Positions 11,822-20,149 of a stretch of DNA of 64,000 nt are shown piece after piece. Both the position numbers and the translations under genes were made by a program. The stretch's first letter is position 1. Each line of letters opens with the position of its first letter. The DNA is from Asparagopsis taxiformis (lineage: Eukaryota; Rhodophyta; Florideophyceae; Bonnemaisoniales; Bonnemaisoniaceae), in contig JALQPE010001715.1 of the NCBI GenBank assembly GCA_030407315.1, positions 1-64,000 on the forward strand, written 5' to 3'. The notes beneath the pieces are model-generated. The model saw nothing but the letters and a program-made list of their open reading frames with translations, was not told the DNA's origin and searched no databases.

Positions 11822-12912
11822 GAACTCTGGCCTGTTCGGAATAGTTTTCTGCAGCCAAATCCGTTTTCAAGAATTGCTCCATCGTTGCAGACTTCTTCAA
11901 CCACTAGCCAACGACCTCTGATATTCACTTTGCGAGGTTCAACTTGCACTTCAGACGAACTATACTGGGCAATATTGATGCATGTCTCGCTTGCTGAAGG
12001 AGATTTACTCTTTTCCGCTACTTCTCCGCTATAGTGCAGAATTATATTTCTCCGCCACTAAATTCAACCATTAAGAAACCTTTCCTGGCTTTCATTCGAT
12101 CCAATGAACTGTTTCACCACAATGATTTGTCCTATGCTCATTACTTTATGCACAATGATTGCTATTTCATCCGGGCTCGACCTACTCAATATCGTTTTGC
12201 TATCTTGTATCGCATTCCCTAAACACCATCCTGGCCAAGACGTATCCACTTCCGTTTGTTACGCAGTGATGCTCTAAGCACTAATACTGAATCTGATTTT
12301 CTCATGCACGTAGTTCCTACTCGTATACTCTACCATATTCTCGGCCCTATTCACAAGGTGAAAACACGATGTCTCGTTGAATCGTACTCGGTGTGATATC
12401 TTAAATTAGGATACATTTTTATATTGCAATGCAGACTCACTGCTCGCTTGAAACATGAAAATTATAAAAATTCTTCGACACTGCTGTTTCCTAACCGCCA
12501 CCATCCACGTGGCCCGCTTTGACTGCCTGCCAAGTGTACTCGGAGCATACAATGACGTTATCGATATATACCATCCACATCATCACTGGAAGCGCGGACT
12601 CCTCGTCCAGGAAAGTGCGCCATTTTTCTTACTCTTCACCTCCGCCTGTCCTGTAGGCCCCATATGCTAGTGTTTTTCCTATATTTCTGTAGTGATGACG
12701 TCATTCTAGACAATAAAAGGCGGTAGAAGATACGATAATGTGCGCCTCCTCTGCCAGATCATGTGCTTCCAAGCGTAATTCGCAGCCTAGGTATCGTTTT
12801 TCTGGGCCTCCCATCGCACCGCTCCGTTTCAAACTCATCCCTCTATTGTTCTCCTACACGTCATTTCCGCCCGTAGAGTACTACTTAAACGAAAGATTCT
12901 GGAAATCCCTGT
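11822..12912. other. No recognisable gene
   Basis: Short frames only: plus 12,034-12,222 and 12,455-12,670, minus 12,249-12,064. No domain is recognised. The region may contain the lost 5' part of the broken oxygenase gene. Confidence 0.35.
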
Positions 12913-13068
12913 TTCCATCTTCATATCCGTCGGAAACAAAGCAACAACCCTGGCCGTGGAAGCCGTATAGATCATCTAAACTGCTTCCAAAGCGTAAGTT
13001 TTAGATCATCAATACGGCTTCCAAGGCCAAAGTTGTTGCTTTGTCTCCGACGGATATGAACCATGATG
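12913..13068. repeat. Long imperfect foldback hairpin (arms about 65 nt)
   Basis: The left arm contains CATATCCGTCGGAAACAAAG, then CAACAACCC, then TGGAAGCCGTATAGATCATC. The right arm carries their reverse complement with a few mismatches (13,004-13,066). The loop is about 20 nt. It has the shape of a small foldback element or of a hairpin precursor RNA. Confidence 0.75.
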
Positions 13069-13768
13069 GTACGTTTCCACAACTCACGCCACTAACCCAG
13101 TTTTCTATTCGTTTTCTCTTTCTCAGGTTTCCAGTCGGTGAGTGTTCCACTTCTACTTTCATTTATCTTTCTCTCTTACCACTTCTCCACTAATTTTCTT
13201 TTCTGCCTGTGAGTACATATCTCAATTTGGGATGCAATGGTATTTGTTAAGGTACGTTAGTCTCCTAATCACCATCAATTTCCCTCTCCAATTCAACGTC
13301 ACTAACTTGTTTCCTTTCTATACATCATTTTTTCTTCTTCTCTTCATTTCCTAGCTTATTCATGCAGCTCAATCAGTTGATAGATTTCTAGACTTTTCTA
13401 GTAGTTTTAGTTTTACTCGTCGGAATAGTGTTAGTTGTAGTAGCATTTTTAACATAGGGATTGTTTATTCTCAATGTAGCCTGCGCAAATAAACAAATCC
13501 AGAGTGAAGCTTCCCATATCGCACCCTCTTAGATTGCTACCTATCCTACCGCGTATACCTCTCGCTAGCTCATAGTCACTACGAAATAAAAATTCCTAGC
13601 CGTACTATTCTGTCCATTCCCATATGAATACCGTCCATGCCCCATCCTCATAGCGCTAGAACTGCCTTCCTCTACCCCAGAAAGATGCCCACGACAGCGT
13701 GACGCTCCATCTCATCCACCACTCCCAGACACCGAATTTTACTATATCAGGACACTACTTTTACTGTC
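13069..13768. other. No recognisable gene
   Basis: AT-rich sequence with only short frames (13,142-13,354). Confidence 0.4.
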
Positions 13769-14050
13769 TCCAGGTGCTACCCAGGGCAGCACGAAATACT
13801 GTCTCCAGGTGCTGCCCAGGACAGCACAAAGTACTATCTCCAGGTGCTGCCCAGGGCAGCACAAAGTACTGTCTACAGGTGCTGCCCAGGGCAGCACAAA
13901 GTACTGTCTACAGGTGCTGCCCAGGGCAGCACGAAATACTGTCTACAGGTACTGCCCAGGGCAGCACAAAGTACTGTCTACAGGTACTGCCCAGGACAGT
14001 GAAAATCACTGTCTCCAGGTACTGCCCAGGACAGTGCACCGTGTTGGTTC
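13769..14050. repeat. 35-bp minisatellite (about 7-8 copies)
   Basis: The unit contains CAGGTGCTGCCCAGGGCAGC followed by ACAAAGTACTGTCTA. Each unit holds a GCTGCCCAGGGCAGC inverted repeat, so every copy can form a small hairpin. The units grade into the ACAGT motifs of the terminal array. The long frames here (13,699-14,142) are translated repeats. Confidence 0.85.
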
Positions 14051-14394
14051 CATCTATTGTCCCAGGCAGCGTATTTCACTATCCGGCCATGTTGCCTTGG
14101 CCAATACAAAACACTATCCGCCAACACTGCCCAGTACAGTAAATTACATCATATCCAACTATTGAATAAATCATTAATTTTTACTGTCTCCATTCACTGC
14201 CTCAGACAGTACTGTGAGACAGTGTTTTTTACTGTCTGCAGACAGTGTTCCGTACTGTCTGCCAGACAGTGCAAATCACTGTCTCCAAGTGTGGCATTAA
14301 TTTTCATTTGCCGCATAGTGATTTTTACTGTCTCAGACAGTAAAAATCACTGTCTCGCAGTACTGTCTGAGGCCCCCTTTTCAACACCGTAGTT
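14051..14394. repeat. Right subterminal ACAGT array and terminus of element A
   Basis: ACAGT/ACTGT units such as TTTTACTGTCTCAGACAGTA run up to the terminal CAACACCGTAGTT, the inverse of the window start. The next base begins the truncated antisense frame. Confidence 0.75.
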
Positions 14395-14395
14395 T

Positions 14396-17203
14396 TCGGA
14401 CAAGGGAAGTACAGATGCCACTGTGAGTGATAAGCTAGCTCGGGATTCGCCCACCGAACGCGTGCCTCAGGAAGGGGACTCAGACTATGACGTCTACGAT
14501 AACTCCGACTCCGATTTTGGAGACATCGACAAGATGAATGCCCGCAGAGCACGGGTTGCGGAAGCAGCACGTGTCGCTCGTGAAGCAAAACGCGAAGCTT
14601 CTCGCGCTCAAGCAGATGCCGAAGTGGCAAAGGTAATAAAGGGAGCAAATCCCGACAAAGGTGTGGGCACCGACAAAGGTGTGATCACCGAAGAAGGCAC
14701 TGTCACCAGCACTGGTGTAGCTTCCATTACTCCGATTGTGGATAAGACTCCGGCAAAGCCAGCAGTAGAGCAGCGTGCCACTCTCCCTTCTTCTTCGCCT
14801 CTCGCGACAGCCCGCTTGGCTTTGCCCTCATTCACGGTGAACCCGTACGACACGACTGGTGGTACACCGCAACATCCATCGCCTGTGCAAGGCTCACGCG
14901 TCACTAGATACCCGCTTGATGGGGTGACGCCCACTCCTCGACAGGGACTATCCCCCTTCGGGTCTACCGCTATGGGTTATCTTCCAGTGTCGGAGTGGAA
15001 AAAGCGTGGGGAGTTTTATCCTCCAAGGGCACATGAGATGATGATATTCTCATCGAAACCTCTTCCTCATTTCCACAAACTCAATGCAGGGTGGGAGCGT
15101 TATCCCTTTGGTCGTCTCACTTTACGTGAGTGGAGCTTACCTGCTGAAGCGCATAACCGCAAAGACTTTCGAGTCATCTTCCGTGTGCACCAGCGGAATG
15201 CCGCTGTAGGCAGTGAATGCTGGGCTGCTATGACGCAGATGTCACTGACAAGGCCGTTCAGGCATTTCCGCATTCCGCGCGAGCTTCAGTCGGACCGGAC
15301 GTTCTTGCGTCATCCAGCCGATGCTCTGTACATCGAGGCGATGAACAAGTTAGTGTTTGACACAACAATGGGTGCTCCCCCTGTGGATATGTTGCCTATC
15401 CTGAAGTCAAGGTACTTCATATGGAAGCCCCGCCCCTCTCCGGGTACCTTCGAACAACACATGCTTTTGCAAGCTCGTTTGTGGAGCCGGGAAAACCAGA
15501 GATATATCACTTCGGCGGACTTCCGCATTTTTTGCTTTCGGCATACTCGCCGTCCGACTGATCCTAGTCGCATCCTGGTAACAGGTAGAGACGAGTTTCC
15601 GTCTCTTGTTCCGCATTGGGAGGGGGAGAATTCTCCGCCGTTATGTTTAACGTACGCCGACCCACCTGGGTGGTACTACCTGGCACATGCTGCCGAGCGA
15701 TATAATGACTCCGCAGTAAGCGGGCGCTTCCACGGCATCGTGCAAGATGAGCGCAACATTTTAGTCGGGCTTGCCCTGGTGCGTTTTGCTCAAACGCGTG
15801 GCTATCTGCCGGTGATCACTACGATCTTGGTACGTCAGCTGCGCACAACTTGGGCTCGGATCAAGGTGGTACCCACCTCTGAGTTAGTTAGCCCCACCGA
15901 AAATCTCGATGCCGATATCGTACGTGAAGTCATTCAGGCTGCGTCGAATCCACCCTCTGAGCTAGAGGAGATGCCTTGCGACATACCCGGAGTACCACCG
16001 GAGAAGGTATTCAAATATTCTCATGCGTGTGTACCTCGCTCATACGCGAAGATAACGCGGGTCAAGGACCGTCGGCAGAGTTGGGTCTCTTGCCTTCCGC
16101 CCTTTCGGTTTACCGACGAGTTCACGCCCGAGGGCGATTATGCCTCTAATGCTGACGTAATGTCACCGGGTTCTCCCCGCGATTATACTTACAAACCTCT
16201 TGGTGAGGTTCCCGCATTGGGGTCACGTATCGCTTCGAGCAACCGGGGCGGTGCAGGTATGTTACCACCTTCGGTTTATTCCTTAGCGGGTCCACACTCT
16301 GACCGAACAGGTCATCCGTTTGGTCGGGGTTACTTACGGCCTTCGCCCGTGTCGCGTGAGACTCCAAGTGTCTCTGAGCTACCTGCTCCTGTCGCTGCGG
16401 CTAGCATAGTCCCCAATGACGATCCTCCCGTCTTACCTCCGGCACTGGGGTCTAGGCGTGATGCTACGCCTGAGGTCAAAGGTCCTCCTCTTCGATCAAG
16501 CGTTGTTGACGCCTTGGAGATGCCGCTTACGGTAGGCGGACTCATGTCCATTACCCACTTGCGGAAGCTTTCCCAGGAGCTGGGTGATGGTCACCTGACC
16601 TCGGTGTTAACACCAGTGCGCGGCGGGCATACGCCTCGTACGGCAATCAATGCCCTTGCTTATACAGCATATGACTTAGAGGCGTCGTATAGACGTGCGC
16701 GCGAGCGTCGTCGCACTGCCGAGAGTCAGCTCAAGGTCGAGCGTGCAAAGAGCAAGAAGCTCGAAGATGAAAATCTAAATTTGAAGGATGAACTATCCGA
16801 CATGCGTGTATCGCTGGACGCTATGGAACAACGTTTCCTTGACGCAGACCACGAACTGGTTGACTTACGTCGTGAGTTGGCGGAGCTTCGTGGTAGGTCT
16901 CATGGCCCGCCGTCCCGGGCTAATGTTAGTAGGGCTGATCGCCGTGACAGACGTCGCCAGCGTTCGCCTATATCCCCAGACTGTGAGGCTCACCGCCAGG
17001 TTCGTGCGCGTCGGCACTCGCCCGAGGTAACTGTTGGTTACGGCTTGGCGGGTACTCGTCACTCTACTCCGGAAGAGTTTGAGGACGCTGATCCCTATGG
17101 GGATGACCCTAGTCCTAGCCCGGGCGTAATACCACGTCCGAGTTTCTGCTCGAAGGGAGGTGATCGCGAAGCCGATACCCCTTGTTCTCCTCGCGAGAAT
17201 TAG
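14396..17203 (+). CDS. Antisense ORF of the gypsy element, 5'-truncated
   Basis: An open frame of about 935 codons runs convergent to the pol 3' end. It stays open upstream to the end of element A at 14,394 and has no ATG near its start (the first usual-looking start is GTG at 14,423), so the N-terminus was cut off by the insertion. Near the start are an acidic Asp/Ser stretch and an Ala/Arg helix (about 38-72, counted from 14,423). The middle (about 190-540) is globular and Trp/Arg-rich, with no known domain. A Pro/Ser-rich stretch follows, then a strong heptad coiled coil (about 750-830) and a charged tail. Some plant Ty3/gypsy elements carry antisense ORFs between pol and the 3' LTR, and this position matches. 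The function is unknown. It could instead be a separate host gene, but its fit between pol and the cut end favours the element. Confidence 0.7.
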   Translation, partial: SDKGSTDATVSDKLARDSPTERVPQEGDSDYDVYDNSDSDFGDIDKMNARRARVAEAARVAREAKREASRAQADAEVAKVIKGANPDKGVGTDKGVITEEGTVTSTGVASITPIVDKTPAKPAVEQRATLPSSSPLATARLALPSFTVNPYDTTGGTPQHPSPVQGSRVTRYPLDGVTPTPRQGLSPFGSTAMGYLPVSEWKKRGEFYPPRAHEMMIFSSKPLPHFHKLNAGWERYPFGRLTLREWSLPAEAHNRKDFRVIFRVHQRNAAVGSECWAAMTQMSLTRPFRHFRIPRELQSDRTFLRHPADALYIEAMNKLVFDTTMGAPPVDMLPILKSRYFIWKPRPSPGTFEQHMLLQARLWSRENQRYITSADFRIFCFRHTRRPTDPSRILVTGRDEFPSLVPHWEGENSPPLCLTYADPPGWYYLAHAAERYNDSAVSGRFHGIVQDERNILVGLALVRFAQTRGYLPVITTILVRQLRTTWARIKVVPTSELVSPTENLDADIVREVIQAASNPPSELEEMPCDIPGVPPEKVFKYSHACVPRSYAKITRVKDRRQSWVSCLPPFRFTDEFTPEGDYASNADVMSPGSPRDYTYKPLGEVPALGSRIASSNRGGAGMLPPSVYSLAGPHSDRTGHPFGRGYLRPSPVSRETPSVSELPAPVAAASIVPNDDPPVLPPALGSRRDATPEVKGPPLRSSVVDALEMPLTVGGLMSITHLRKLSQELGDGHLTSVLTPVRGGHTPRTAINALAYTAYDLEASYRRARERRRTAESQLKVERAKSKKLEDENLNLKDELSDMRVSLDAMEQRFLDADHELVDLRRELAELRGRSHGPPSRANVSRADRRDRRRQRSPISPDCEAHRQVRARRHSPEVTVGYGLAGTRHSTPEEFEDADPYGDDPSPSPGVIPRPSFCSKGGDREADTPCSPREN

Positions 17204-17318
17204 GCGTTGTCTGCCACTTGTGTTTCGGGTAGCACCTCACTCCTGCAAAGTGTCGTGGCTGTCAGTAGCCCGTTGGTCTGGTAGGTCGTCCTTCCCCGAA
17301 TTGGGTTTGCTTTAGAAA

Positions 17319-17324
17319 AATAAA
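17319..17324 (+). promoter_or_regulatory. Candidate polyadenylation signal of the antisense ORF
   Basis: AATAAA lies 116 bases after the stop codon of the antisense frame, in the 400-bp gap between two convergent genes. Confidence 0.4.
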
Positions 17325-17575
17325 ATTCTGCCTCCCTTTTGTTGAAATATTATCTTAAGTCGTTTTGACTTATACTCTTGAAGGGCATGCTCCCCCAAAG
17401 CTCTCCCCTTGTCATACCACTGGTCACACACCGTGGCAGACCCCTGCTAGACATTTTGTCTTGGTTATAATTAAATTGTTTCAGCTTTGTGAAATATGTT
17501 AGGTTCTGAAAATAGTTGTATCATGAAGGTGACCGATAGTTGTAGCCATTACACGCGTGTCCTCTAGGACTTGTG

Positions 17576-17581
17576 TTTATT
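17576..17581 (-). promoter_or_regulatory. Candidate polyadenylation signal of pol
   Basis: AATAAA on the minus strand lies about 23 bases after the pol stop codon (17,604-17,606). The rest of 17,204-17,603 shows no coding frame. Confidence 0.35.
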
Positions 17582-17603
17582 TTAAACTATACGGCTAGAA
17601 CTG

Positions 17604-19331
17604 TCACTGGTCCTTCGGATGTCCGCCAGGCGACTTTGCTCTTCTTTTATTGGCTCTTTGCCGTCTCCGCCGTCGGAAAAAGCGGGAAACTTGTTCCACT
17701 GGCATATTATGCCGCTCAGTCCAGGTTGGATGGTCGTAGCCCTCCCACTGGACTAGGAACCATTCTGTTCCGTTATCGTCCGTTAGGTGGTCGAGCACGT
17801 CGTCGATAACATACAACTCACGCGAGTCAGCGTCTGTCCCTGCAACGGGATCTTTGTGCAAGACTTTCCGGAGGCTGGCCCTCTGTTTGTGTTTTGAATT
17901 TGCGTCAGGTATTCCCAGCTTCGTGCGCTTACTGCGTTGCGCCCGAGGGTATGAGATCCCCTTGCCCACTTGTACGGCATTTTCACACGATCTGTTGTTT
18001 TCGGCGGATCGCCTGTGCGAGACTGCTTTGTCTTTTAGCGAAGGTTGTTCGCTCTGCACTTTGTGTGCGCGCGCGGTTGTATCGCCGGTCAACTTAGGTT
18101 GACGTTCACGCTGGACATTGGTATCATCTACCTTATGTGACGACACTTCGATGTTGATAGCCGATCTTGGCAGTTCTTCTTGTTGAACGTTATGCTTTTG
18201 CGAAGCATCTATTTTTGCTACTCCAGCATGTTCTTCGTGAATGCTGCGCACTTGCGAGGGCGACCGTGTGTTGTTTGGGCGTTTAGCCTTGCGAGTCCAT
18301 CGCGAAAATTTGCGTTGCGCTGGAATGTCACGTTCTTTACGAGGTTGCATCGTTGTCGGAGGTCCCTCCGTGTGCATATGTTGGTCTGCATGGATTTTGT
18401 CGGTCCTCTGACCTAAGTCATCTTCCCTAGCCGGGGTTGTATGTTCATGTGCATGACTGTTTCCATGTTGGACAACGTCGTCCATGTCATGTTGCCGACT
18501 ACGGAGAGTTTCCTCCCCCCTCCCTAAGCTGGGGCGACCCGCACCAGTCGTTGGTGTTGCAAGGGGGTTACCTTGCTTTGAAGGGGAGTCATATGTGGGC
18601 ATCATGCCTGTTGGTTCATCACCGTGTGGGTGAACGTCGCGTGCCAGTGTTGGTGTGCCTTGTTCGACTTGGCTTAGTGCAGCTGGGTGTGGGAATGGCA
18701 TATCATGCATGACGAAGTTGTCATCACCCAAGGTGTTGGGCCAGGGAACAACTCCCTCTTCGACATTTTCGTTATCTCTTGCCTTGGTTAAGGTTCCCCC
18801 TTCCCCAACGTCGGGTGAATGTGTTGATGAAACATCAACGTTACCTGGGGGTTGACTTGGGAGGGAGGTTTGCCTCTCCTCCCCTAGTGTGGAGATAGGC
18901 CGATTAGACAGTGCGTCCTTGTTGGGGTCGACAGTACTGTCATGGGGTAGGTCACCCTCATCCTCGGAGGATGATTGTGCGGACTTAGCGTTTCCGTGGG
19001 GTGGTGCCCATACTACTCTGTCATGACTGACTTGTTCTGTCAGGCCATCCCTGTCGATGTAGACAGTTCGTCGACCTGCTTTCAATACCTTGAAGGGTCC
19101 CTGCGTGAGGGGTGTCAACTTATTTCGTTGCCTGACTTCAGGGTTGTCTATGTAGACATAGTCTCCTGCCCGGAGCAAACGCTTCGATTTTCGAACGCGT
19201 CTATCGAAGTCTCGCTTGTAGCGAGCCTGTGTGGCAGCAAGCTTACCTCCTGCGACTTCTATCGCATCGGTGATTCGCCGTAGAAAGTCTTGCTTGGTTG
19301 AAGCATCCGGCCTAGGCCGTCTCCTTACAGA
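17604..19331 (-). CDS. pol: Ty3/gypsy pol, 3' segment: integrase C-terminus, disordered linker, chromodomain
   Basis: The frame is open from 19,331, three bases inside the pol side of the B junction, through the first Met at 19,178 to the stop. It begins with a basic helix (QARYKRDFDRRVRKSKRLL) and the integrase C-terminal SH3-like fold (LRAGDYVYID, LTPLTQGPFKVLKAGRRTVYI). A low-complexity region of about 350 residues follows. The last 70 residues form a chromodomain (YVIDDVLDHL, WFLVQWEGYDHPTWTERHNM), which in chromoviruses targets integration to marked chromatin. No catalytic integrase residues lie here; they are in the 5' segment at 37,074-40,697. The two halves are in one frame once element B and one GT are discounted. 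Confidence 0.88.
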   Translation of the reverse strand, partial: SVRRRPRPDASTKQDFLRRITDAIEVAGGKLAATQARYKRDFDRRVRKSKRLLRAGDYVYIDNPEVRQRNKLTPLTQGPFKVLKAGRRTVYIDRDGLTEQVSHDRVVWAPPHGNAKSAQSSSEDEGDLPHDSTVDPNKDALSNRPISTLGEERQTSLPSQPPGNVDVSSTHSPDVGEGGTLTKARDNENVEEGVVPWPNTLGDDNFVMHDMPFPHPAALSQVEQGTPTLARDVHPHGDEPTGMMPTYDSPSKQGNPLATPTTGAGRPSLGRGEETLRSRQHDMDDVVQHGNSHAHEHTTPAREDDLGQRTDKIHADQHMHTEGPPTTMQPRKERDIPAQRKFSRWTRKAKRPNNTRSPSQVRSIHEEHAGVAKIDASQKHNVQQEELPRSAINIEVSSHKVDDTNVQRERQPKLTGDTTARAHKVQSEQPSLKDKAVSHRRSAENNRSCENAVQVGKGISYPRAQRSKRTKLGIPDANSKHKQRASLRKVLHKDPVAGTDADSRELYVIDDVLDHLTDDNGTEWFLVQWEGYDHPTWTERHNMPVEQVSRFFRRRRRQRANKRRAKSPGGHPKDQ

Positions 19332-19333
19332 GT

Positions 19334-19366
19334 CGTCTGTGTTTTCGGAAGTGGACGCGGACGTCC
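19334..19366 (+). repeat. Left terminal inverted repeat of element B
   Basis: It matches the right terminus (37,041-37,073 inverted) and the start of copy C (62,354). It ends in the self-complementary word GGACGTCC, which recurs throughout the element. Confidence 0.85.
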
Positions 19367-19463
19367 AGTCTCTCTAGTACGGGTCCTAGTCGGCCCCGAG
19401 ATTTACTAGAACAAATGAACGTCCGCGTCCAAAAAAAAATAAAAATTTTTTGGATGCGGACGT

Positions 19464-19850
19464 CCACTTTCTCTAGTACATATGGCGGAATACTAGGACC
19501 CGACATCCACTTTCTCTAGTACATATGGCGGAATACTAGGACCCGACATCCACTTTCTCTAGTACGTTTGGCGGAATACTAGGACCCGACATCCACTTTC
19601 TCTAGTACATATGGCGGAATACTAGGGCCCGGCATCCACTTTCTCTAGTACGTTTGGCGGAATACTAGGACCCGACATCCACTTTCCCTAGTACATATGG
19701 CGGAATACTAGGACCCGACATCCACTTTCTCTAGTACGTTTGGCGGAATACTAGGACCCGACATCCACTTTCCCTAGTACATATGGCGGAATACTAGGAC
19801 CCGACATCCACTTTCTCTAGTACGTTTGGCGGAATACTAGGACCCGACAT
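19464..19850. repeat. 43-bp minisatellite with an 86-bp higher-order period (9 copies)
   Basis: The unit begins CCACTTTCTCTAGTAC, then CATATGGCGG or GTTTGGCGG, then AATACTAGGACCCGACAT. From the second copy on, the CATATGG and GTTTGG variants alternate. TCTAGTA/TACTAG words are shared with the right terminus of the element (36,900-37,035). Confidence 0.9.
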
Positions 19851-19977
19851 CCAGTATACAATATATCAGCGAAAACCGGGAGGGAAGAAATTACAGCGGA
19901 TGGTAAATTCAGGTCCCATATCGGACCGTATTTTATTCTCTCATTTAGGAAACTGCTCGTATACAACACGTCTCTCT

Positions 19978-20145
19978 AGAATAGGGAATACATATCTGGT
20001 CAGAATAGGAAATACATACCCGGTTAGAATAGGAAATACGTATCCAGCCAGAATAGGAAATACGTATCCAGCCAGAATACGAAATACGTATCCAGCCAGA
20101 ATACGAAATACGTATCCAGCCAGAATACAAAATACCTGTCAGCAT
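19978..20145. repeat. 24-bp tandem repeat (7 copies)
   Basis: The unit is AGAATAGGAAATACGTATCC followed by AGCC, with the outer copies more diverged. Frames across it translate the repeat only. Confidence 0.9.
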
Positions 20146-20149
20146 ATCG

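Larger units (their letters stand above)
1..14394. mobile_element. Candidate giant TIR element A (about 14.4 kb)
   Basis: Base 1 begins AACTACGGTGT and the same word occurs inverted at 14,394-14,384. Both ends continue into arrays of ACAGT/ACTGT motifs, the kind of subterminal repeat that often binds a transposase. The right end cuts a long open frame that resumes at 14,396. The interior holds palindrome arrays, tandem blocks and a broken dioxygenase-like gene, but no recognisable transposase. A second right-type end at 7,993 means the left terminus could pair with that one instead, so the full span is an inference. The left flank lies outside the window and no target duplication can be tested. 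Confidence 0.5.

Noticed and set aside
13699..14165. Two overlapping frames of 118-147 codons rich in CCPGQ/LPRAA
   Set aside because: Translation of the 35-bp minisatellite in two frames.
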